NCBI GenBank assembly: GCA_036503065.1
Contig: DASXXM010000017.1
Coordinates: 1-5,581 of the forward strand
Direction: 5' to 3'
Length of the DNA: 5,581 nt
DNA from: DATEPR01 sp036503065
GTDB taxonomy: Bacteria > Actinomycetota > Actinomycetes > Mycobacteriales > Pseudonocardiaceae
Part shown: positions 1-4,336 of the stretch, piece after piece
Layout of the letters: each line of letters opens with the position of its first letter
Position numbering within the stretch: the first letter of the stretch is position 1
Notes under the pieces: model-generated
Told to the model about the DNA's origin: nothing
Database searches by the model: none
The model's input: only the letters and a program-made list of their open reading frames with translations
Made by a program: the position numbers and the translations under genes

Positions 1-55
1 CGCCGACCAGTTCGCGCAGGATCGCCCTGTCAATCGCCTCGAGCGGCGACGTCAC
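1..55 (-). CDS. Lrp/AsnC-family transcriptional regulator, N-terminal fragment (runs off the left edge)
   Basis: Read on the minus strand from a GTG at 55-53, the frame gives MTSPLEAIDRAILRELVG and then leaves the window. The pattern L-x-x-I-D-R-x-I-L-R-E-L is the typical first helix of the AsnC-type helix-turn-helix domain of Lrp/AsnC (feast/famine) regulators, which bind DNA and sense amino acids or related small molecules. The start codon overlaps the stop of the upstream peptidase as GTGA, a 4-base overlap usual for translational coupling, and no separate Shine-Dalgarno is evident. The natural inference is that peptidase and regulator are co-transcribed and that the regulator may respond to amino acids released by the peptidase. 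Only 18 residues are visible, so the family call rests on a short motif plus the overlap; effector and targets cannot be judged. Confidence 0.72.
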   Translation of the reverse strand, partial: MTSPLEAIDRAILRELVG

Positions 56-1179
56 AGTTGGACCAGGTCGTGCGACTGGTTGTTCAGCGAGGCGACGCCG
101 TGGTCGGTGACCACCACGATGTCCTCGATCCGGGCACCCCAGCGGCCCGGCTGGTAGATCCCCGGCTCCACGCTGAACGTCATGCCCGGTGCCAGCGGCA
201 GCGCGTTGCCGGCCACGATGTAGGGCTCCTCGTGCACGTCCAGGCCGATGCCGTGGCCGGTGCGGTGGATGAAGTAGTCGGCGAAACCGGCGTCGGCGAT
301 GATCCGGCGGGCGGTGTCGTCCACCGTCTGCGCCGTGACGCCGGGCCGGACGACGTCGACCGCCGCCTGCTGCGCCCGTTGCAGAACCTGGTACGTGGCA
401 AGGACATCCGGCTCGCTCGGCGCACCGAGAACGTAGGTCCGGGTGGAGTCGGAGTAGTAGCCCTCCGTGACCGAGCCGCCGATGTCGACCACGACGACCT
501 CGCCCTGCCCGATCACCCGGTCGGACACGTCGTGGTGCGGGCTGGCGCCGTTCGGGCCGGAACCGACGACCACGAAGGCGGCCTCGGCATGGCCCTCGGC
601 CACGATGGCGGCGGCGATGTCCGCGCCGACCTCGGCCTCGGTGCGGCCGGCGCGCAGCCACTCCCCCATCCGGGCGTGCACCCGGTCGATCGCCTCGCCC
701 GCCCGCCGCAACGCGGCCAGTTCGGCATCGTCCTTGCGCATCCGCAGTTCGCGCAGCACCGGGCCGGCCAGGACCTGCTCGGCGTCCGGTGCGCCGGTGC
801 GCAGGCCAAGGACGTGCAGCGCGGGCATCGTGTCGACGACGGCGATCTTCCGTGGCGCCGCGCCGAGCGCCCGGTAGGCCAGGTCGTACGGGTCGTCGCC
901 GTCCACCCAGGTCGCGATGGCGACGCCAAGGTCGTCGGTCGGGACGTCCGCGTAGCCGGGCCACTCCAGCTTGGGCACCACCAGGGTCGGCGAGCCGTCG
1001 GCCGGGACGACGAGGCAGGTCAGCCGTTCGTAGGACGACCCGCCGACACCGAGCAGGTAGCGCAGGTCGGAACCGGGCGAGATGAGCAACGCGTCCACTC
1101 CCGCGGTGCCCGCCGCCTCTTGAGCGCGGTGCAATCGGGCCAGCAGGCAGGCCGCATCCGGCCACGAGGTGGTCGACAT
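52..1179 (-). CDS. pepE: M24-family Xaa-Pro peptidase (PepE-like dipeptidase)
   Basis: This is a 375-residue cytoplasmic metallopeptidase of the M24B (aminopeptidase P/prolidase) type, expected to cleave peptides with proline in the second position using two metal ions. The N-terminal creatinase-like domain covers about residues 10-145 and includes WVDGDDPY (91-98). The catalytic pita-bread domain covers about 150-370. The five expected metal ligands are all present: Asp232 (VVDIGG), Asp244 (YSDSTRTY), His309 (HRTGHGIG), Glu338 (FSVEPGIY) and Glu352 (ARIEDIVV). The extra conserved histidines lie at 215-216 and 316. Length and sequence closely match what I recall of M. tuberculosis PepE (Rv2089c). 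The ATG at 1179 has no Shine-Dalgarno, but a TAGGCT box ends six bases upstream, which suggests a leaderless message. It is divergent from the exonuclease gene and overlaps the Lrp/AsnC start by four bases. No broken or missing catalytic residue is seen. Exact substrate is inferred. Confidence 0.93.
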   Translation of the reverse strand: MSTTSWPDAACLLARLHRAQEAAGTAGVDALLISPGSDLRYLLGVGGSSYERLTCLVVPADGSPTLVVPKLEWPGYADVPTDDLGVAIATWVDGDDPYDLAYRALGAAPRKIAVVDTMPALHVLGLRTGAPDAEQVLAGPVLRELRMRKDDAELAALRRAGEAIDRVHARMGEWLRAGRTEAEVGADIAAAIVAEGHAEAAFVVVGSGPNGASPHHDVSDRVIGQGEVVVVDIGGSVTEGYYSDSTRTYVLGAPSEPDVLATYQVLQRAQQAAVDVVRPGVTAQTVDDTARRIIADAGFADYFIHRTGHGIGLDVHEEPYIVAGNALPLAPGMTFSVEPGIYQPGRWGARIEDIVVVTDHGVASLNNQSHDLVQL

Positions 1180-1185
1180 GACCGC

Positions 1186-1191
1186 AGCCTA
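1186..1191 (-). promoter_or_regulatory. Probable -10 box of the peptidase promoter (leaderless)
   Basis: On the minus strand the sequence reads TAGGCT, then six bases (GCGGTC), then the ATG of the peptidase. This fits the actinobacterial TANNNT -10 consensus at the distance where transcription would start at, or within a base of, the start codon. The absence of a Shine-Dalgarno agrees with this. A weak -35 candidate, TTGCCG, lies at 1216-1211 with a rather long 19-base spacer. The call is from pattern and spacing only. Confidence 0.45.
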
Positions 1192-1214
1192 GCCGCCGGT
1201 CGTGAACCGGCGGC
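1192..1214. promoter_or_regulatory. Perfect 9-bp inverted repeat in the divergent control region (candidate operator)
   Basis: GCCGCCGGT (1192-1200) and ACCGGCGGC (1206-1214) are exact reverse complements separated by the five bases CGTGA. The dyad abuts the candidate peptidase -10 box and fills the spacer between it and the -35 candidate, so a bound protein would be placed to control the peptidase and possibly the divergent exonuclease. An RNA hairpin role is less likely if both messages begin downstream of it. The binding protein is unknown; the coupled Lrp/AsnC regulator is one possibility, although Lrp sites are usually more AT-rich. Confidence 0.6.
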
Positions 1215-1234
1215 AACCTGGCAGGCTGTCCGGC

Positions 1235-2170
1235 GTGACCCTGGTGCTACTGGACTCGGCGAGCCTGTACTTCCGCGCGTTCTTCGGCGTGCCCGAGTCG
1301 GTGACCGCGCCGGACGGCACCCCCGTCAACGCGGTCCGCGGTTTCACCGACACGGTGGCCAGGATCATCACCGAACGCCACCCGAGCCGCCTGGTCGCGT
1401 GCCTTGACGCCGACTGGCGCCCGGCGTTCCGCGTCGCGCTGCTGCCCAGTTACAAGGCCCACCGCCTGGCTGACGAGGCCGCGAACGAGGAGGTGGTGCC
1501 GGACACGCTCAGCCCCCAGGTGCCGATCATCCTCGAGGTACTGGCCGCCGCCGGCATCGCCACGGCCGAGGCCGCAGGCCACGAGGCCGACGACGTGATC
1601 GGCACGTTGACCGCGCGGGAGCGCAAGGACCCGGTCGAAGCCATCACCGGCGACCGGGACCTGTTCCAGATCGTCCGCGACGAGCCGACCCGCGCGCGCG
1701 TCATCTACGTCGGCAAGGGTTGGCAGCGGGCGGAAGTCCTTGGTCCGGCCGAGTTGGCGGCCAAGTACGACCTGCCGGAGATCGAGACCGGGCCTGCCTA
1801 CGCGGACATGGCGCTGTTGCGTGGTGACCCGTCGGACGGACTGCCCGGCGTGCCCGGCATCGGCGAGAAGACCGCGGCCAAACTGCTCACCGAATTCGGT
1901 TCCCTGACCGGGCTGTTGGAGGCCACCGTGGCCGGGGACAGGCGGGTGCCGCCCCGGGTCGCGGTCAAGCTGGCGGAAGCGGCCGACTACCTGACCAAGG
2001 CCCCCGGCGTGGTCCGGGTGGTCACGGACGCGACGATCGTCTTCTCCGGGCCGGACGACGTGCCAAGGGCGCCTGCCGATCCCGAACGGTTGGCCGCGTT
2101 GGCCGAGACCTGGGGGCTCACCTCGGCGGTCCGTCGCCTGACCGAAGCGATGGCCGCCAACCGCCGCTGA
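1235..2170 (+). CDS. Stand-alone 5'-3' exonuclease (PolI N-terminal/FEN-type nuclease)
   Basis: This is a 311-residue protein of the 5' nuclease family, like the N-terminal domain of DNA polymerase I but without polymerase domains. It is expected to remove 5' flaps or RNA primers using metal ions. Visible motifs are VLLDSASLYFRAFFG (residues 4-18, metal ligand Asp7), YKAHR (73-77, 5'-end binding), EADD (117-120), TGDRD (138-142) and the helix-hairpin-helix GDPSDGLPGVPGIGEKTA (197-214). The acidic cluster needed for catalysis looks complete. The fourth residue after GDPS-D is Gly, where many family members have Asn (GDxSDN). The family usually begins just before LLLDG/LLLDS, so I chose GTG 1235. 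GTG 1202 would add 11 residues (NRRQPGRLSG region), sits in the loop of the inverted repeat and lacks a Shine-Dalgarno. It resembles M. tuberculosis Rv2090 in content and position. It is transcribed away from the peptidase and converges on the Eis-like gene. Confidence 0.92.
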   Translation: MTLVLLDSASLYFRAFFGVPESVTAPDGTPVNAVRGFTDTVARIITERHPSRLVACLDADWRPAFRVALLPSYKAHRLADEAANEEVVPDTLSPQVPIILEVLAAAGIATAEAAGHEADDVIGTLTARERKDPVEAITGDRDLFQIVRDEPTRARVIYVGKGWQRAEVLGPAELAAKYDLPEIETGPAYADMALLRGDPSDGLPGVPGIGEKTAAKLLTEFGSLTGLLEATVAGDRRVPPRVAVKLAEAADYLTKAPGVVRVVTDATIVFSGPDDVPRAPADPERLAALAETWGLTSAVRRLTEAMAANRR

Positions 2171-2189
2171 CTCATCTCCTCGCCACGAT

Positions 2190-2212
2190 GGCCGACGGCA
2201 GACCGGCCTTTA
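2190..2212 (+). terminator. Weak hairpin between convergent gene ends
   Basis: The 39 bases between the exonuclease stop and the Eis-like stop contain GGCCG (2190-2194) and CGGCC (2204-2208) around a nine-base loop, followed on the plus strand by TTT (2209-2211). This could be a short intrinsic terminator for the exonuclease. The stem is only five pairs and the T-run is very short, so support is modest. The alternative is that termination here depends on Rho or on convergent transcription. Confidence 0.28.
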
Positions 2213-3415
2213 GAAGAACGTGCCGCACCACGGGGCGGCGGGAACCGCGAACAGGCGGTCGGCCACGGCTAACACGTCGGCCTTGATCGTGGTCAGGCGG
2301 CCCGCGGTGGCCAGGGCCGTCGGGGACGTGTCGCCCAGGAACAGGGTCGACAGGGCGGCCACGTCCATTGCCAGTTCGGCTGGTTCGCGGACCGGGTGGG
2401 CCGGGCCCGCGCCGATGCGGTAGCGGCCGGAGTTGGCCGGTAGCAACGGATCGTGGACCTCGATGACGATCGAACCGGCGTTGCCGGACAGTTCGCCGAA
2501 TGCGCGGGCGGCCAGGGCGACCGGGACGTCGACGATGCGCAGCCAGGTTTCGTCCTCGACGTTGGTGGTCAGCACGGCTCTCTGGTCGGTGAACAACTGC
2601 TCCAGTGGCTCGTCCAGGGGGCGCAGGTTGGCCCGCACGTCGTGGACCAGGTCGACGGTGAGCAGGAAACGCCACAGGTCCGCCCAGGCCGCGGGCGTGG
2701 CGGCCTGGAGGTCGTGGAGGTGCAGGAGCCTGGGCGGGTGTGGCTGGTCGCCGCTGGTGCGCGACACGGCGTACGTGGCGTAGCCGTCGTCGCCGTCGGG
2801 GCCGCGGTGGACCGCGTATACCAGCGGGGACCTGCTGGGGCCGAACATGCGCTGGACGGTCCACCAGAACTGGGGACGGGCGAGCCAGCCGGGGCGGGCG
2901 GTGCCGACGCGGTCGTAGATGGCCGGCAGTGGCTCGTCGGACGGGACAAGGCGGACTCGGCCGTCGGTGGGGGCCGACGGGTGGGTGACCGCCTTGGCTC
3001 GGTCCACGACCACGGAGCGGCCTCGGGTGGCGATGCCGTAGCCGAAGCGGGGGTAGATGGCACCCTCGCTGGCGCGCAGGGTCGCGAACGGCTCAGTGAG
3101 GCCGGCCAGCTGGGCCTGTTGCAGGCTGGTGAGGGCGCCGCGACGGGTGTGGTCGGCGCGGACGCCGACCCGGCTGACCATGGCCATCGGGAGCACGGCG
3201 CCGCCGGGCAGCGCGAGCCTGCTGGCGTACGACTGGGTGCAGCCGACGAGTTGGCCGTCCTGGAAGGCGCCCAGGGTACGGCCGGGTTCGAAGGAGTCGA
3301 CCAGCGCCGGCCAGTGCTCGTCCTTGGTCGGGCCCGTATGCATCGTGCCCAGGAACAGGTCACCGGACGTGCGGTACTCGTCGGGTTCGAGCACGCGGAT
3401 GTCGTAGTCGCTCAC
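2210..3415 (-). CDS. Eis-family GNAT N-acetyltransferase
   Basis: This is a 401-residue, three-domain acetyltransferase resembling Enhanced intracellular survival (Eis) protein, with length close to the roughly 402 residues of M. tuberculosis Eis. Residues 1-145 form the acetyl-CoA-binding GNAT domain with VSRVGVRADHTRRGAL (80-95), whose R-R-G-A-L is the pyrophosphate-binding loop. SEGAIYPRFGYG (116-127) contains Tyr126, matching by motif the proposed catalytic tyrosine. About 146-290 is a second degenerate GNAT fold, and 291-401 (starting near WLRIVDVP) is the sterol-carrier-like domain. The protein ends in WCGTFF; in Eis the C-terminal Phe carboxylate is the proposed general base, and it is retained. 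Known Eis enzymes acetylate amines of aminoglycosides and lysines; the substrate here is unknown. GTG 3415 gives the family-like start SDYDIRVLEPDEY. An in-frame TTG at 3475 would add 20 unfamiliar residues and start one base after the DUF4333 stop. Neither has a good Shine-Dalgarno. It lies 61 bases after the DUF4333 gene on the same strand, probably co-transcribed. Confidence 0.88.
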   Translation of the reverse strand: MSDYDIRVLEPDEYRTSGDLFLGTMHTGPTKDEHWPALVDSFEPGRTLGAFQDGQLVGCTQSYASRLALPGGAVLPMAMVSRVGVRADHTRRGALTSLQQAQLAGLTEPFATLRASEGAIYPRFGYGIATRGRSVVVDRAKAVTHPSAPTDGRVRLVPSDEPLPAIYDRVGTARPGWLARPQFWWTVQRMFGPSRSPLVYAVHRGPDGDDGYATYAVSRTSGDQPHPPRLLHLHDLQAATPAAWADLWRFLLTVDLVHDVRANLRPLDEPLEQLFTDQRAVLTTNVEDETWLRIVDVPVALAARAFGELSGNAGSIVIEVHDPLLPANSGRYRIGAGPAHPVREPAELAMDVAALSTLFLGDTSPTALATAGRLTTIKADVLAVADRLFAVPAAPWCGTFF

Positions 3416-3476
3416 CAGACCATGGTGCCCAACCGACCGCGACTCGGCGAGCCGTTGTTGCCGGCCTGTGGACAAC

Positions 3477-4187
3477 TCAGTTCGGCTGCGCGACCTCGTA
3501 CTGGCCGTCGGCGGTCTTGATCTTGATCTGCACGTTCTTGGTCTGGCCGCTGATGGTGACCTGACAGCTGTAGCTGTTGCCCACCTTGACGTCCATGTTG
3601 GACGGACAGGTGACCGTGCTGACGCTGATCTTGTAGTCGTCCTGGAGGATGCGCTTGACGCCGTTCTGCACCGACGACGTGTCCAGCACCTTCGAGTTGA
3701 ACCAGCCCGGCCACACGAAGCCCAGCACGGCGGCGGCCGCCGCGAGCACCACGAGCAGGACCACGATGGTCCAGATCAGGCCGGTGCGCTTGCGCGGGGC
3801 GGACGGGTCGGCGGGGAACGAGCCCGGCTGGTAGCCGGGGTAGGGCTGCTGTTGCTGGCCGTAGCCGCCGGGGTACTGCTGGGTGGGCTGCTGGCCGTAA
3901 CCGGGGTAGGGCTGGTCGGGCTGGCCGTAGCCGGGCGGCGGCTGCTGGCCGTAACCGGGTTGCGGCTGGGGTGGCTGCTGGCCGTAGCCCGGCTGGGGCT
4001 GCGGGGCCTGCGGATAGCCGCCGGGTTGCTGCGGGTAGCCCGGCTGGCCGTAGCCCGGCTGGGCCGGGAAACCACCCTCCGGTGAGTTCGGATTCGGGTA
4101 TTGGCCCTGGCCCGGGCCGCCGTAGCCGGGCTGCTGACCCCACCCCTGCGGGTCGTTCCCCGCAGGCGGGCCGTAGGGGCTGGTCAT
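3477..4187 (-). CDS. DUF4333-domain membrane protein with Pro/Gly/Gln/Tyr-rich cytoplasmic tail
   Basis: This 236-residue protein has three parts. Residues 1-129 are low complexity and rich in Pro, Gly, Gln and Tyr, with repeated PGYGQ units (44-48, 66-70, 77-81, 85-89, 95-99). After the basic RKR (132-134) comes a single hydrophobic segment (about 137-159, IWTIVVLLVVLAAAAAVLGFVW). The basic residues on its N-terminal side predict a cytoplasmic tail and an outward C-terminus. Residues 165-236 fit the DUF4333 pattern: VTCPSNMDVKVGNSYSCQV holds Cys194 and Cys208, likely a disulfide outside the cell, then alternating strands ending in GQYEV. The family's function is not established. The start is secure: GGAGG lies six bases before the ATG. 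It corresponds in position and type to M. tuberculosis Rv2091c, beside helY. A role at the envelope is inferred from topology only. Confidence 0.87.
   Translation of the reverse strand: MTSPYGPPAGNDPQGWGQQPGYGGPGQGQYPNPNSPEGGFPAQPGYGQPGYPQQPGGYPQAPQPQPGYGQQPPQPQPGYGQQPPPGYGQPDQPYPGYGQQPTQQYPGGYGQQQQPYPGYQPGSFPADPSAPRKRTGLIWTIVVLLVVLAAAAAVLGFVWPGWFNSKVLDTSSVQNGVKRILQDDYKISVSTVTCPSNMDVKVGNSYSCQVTISGQTKNVQIKIKTADGQYEVAQPN
3828..4058 (-). repeat. Imperfect repeats encoding PGYGQ units
   Basis: On the plus strand CTGGCCGTA recurs at 3855, 3891, 3921, 3945, 3978 and 4044, spaced 24 to 66 bases and always a multiple of three. Each encodes the YGQ core of the tail of the DUF4333 protein. Residues 63-73 and 74-84 are the same eleven residues (QPQPGYGQQPP) in tandem, a 33-base duplication at protein level. 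All units stay in frame, so this is a coding repeat likely to vary in length between strains rather than a CRISPR or regulatory array. Confidence 0.8.
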
Positions 4188-4336
4188 CGTTCGCCTCCGA
4201 ACTCGGGAGTCTGGTGCACCGAGTACTTCCGGTCCGCCGGAGATACCCTGCGTGGGCGATCAAACCACAGGTCGGCCACGATTCCCCAGCAAGCCGAGCA
4301 ACGTTGCGGCGGCATTCCGCGATCGTGCGGGTTCAC
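4188..4336. other. 149-base gap between helicase and DUF4333 gene
   Basis: No gene or RNA was recognised. It holds the Shine-Dalgarno above, an 8-bp palindrome GGTGCACC (4213-4220), a small hairpin TCCGG/CCGGA (4228-4232 and 4237-4241, loop TCCG) and the short dyad ACTC-GG-GAGT (4201-4210). None is followed by a T-run, so no clear terminator for the helicase is seen. The size suggests a promoter for the downstream pair, but no convincing -35/-10 pair was found; TATCTC on the minus strand (4247-4242) is the best, incomplete, -10 match. Confidence 0.5.
4194..4198 (-). promoter_or_regulatory. Strong Shine-Dalgarno of the DUF4333 gene
   Basis: The minus strand reads GGAGG six bases upstream of the ATG at 4187. 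It is the only near-consensus ribosome binding site in the window and fixes that start. It also implies a leadered message, unlike the peptidase, so a promoter probably lies in the gap upstream or the gene is read through from the helicase. Confidence 0.8.

Noticed and set aside
1202..1234. GTG 1202 as the start of the exonuclease
   Set aside because: It would add an Arg-rich stretch not typical of the family, sits in the loop of the inverted repeat only 22 bases from the peptidase ATG, and has no Shine-Dalgarno.
58..1407. Long plus-strand open frame (449 codons) opposite the peptidase
   Set aside because: It is antisense to a peptidase with all catalytic residues, its translation is Arg/Gly/Val/His-rich without recognisable domains, and it runs into the exonuclease in another frame. 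Long antisense frames are expected at this GC content.
2453..3520. Plus-strand open frame (355 codons) opposite the Eis-like gene
   Set aside because: It is the shadow of a gene with clear Eis motifs; the product is low-complexity and has no family features.
3855..4052. Regularly repeated CTGGCCGTA units as a possible CRISPR array
   Set aside because: Units are short, spaced by variable multiples of three and fully in frame with PGYGQ repeats; there are no unique spacers of constant length.
4228..4241. TCCGG-TCCG-CCGGA hairpin as a terminator of the helicase gene
   Set aside because: The stem is only five pairs and no T-run follows on the minus strand.
3412..4263. Minus-strand open frame (283 codons) overlapping the DUF4333 gene in another frame
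   Set aside because: It is a frame shadow of the repeat-rich Pro/Gly/Gln/Tyr tail, has no ribosome binding site, and the DUF4333 frame has a strong one, a membrane helix and a conserved Cys pair.
4263..4286. SigR/SigH-like promoter (GGGAAT then GTT on the minus strand)
   Set aside because: The spacer is 15 bases, shorter than the roughly 16-19 expected for these ECF promoters, and the match is to very short elements.
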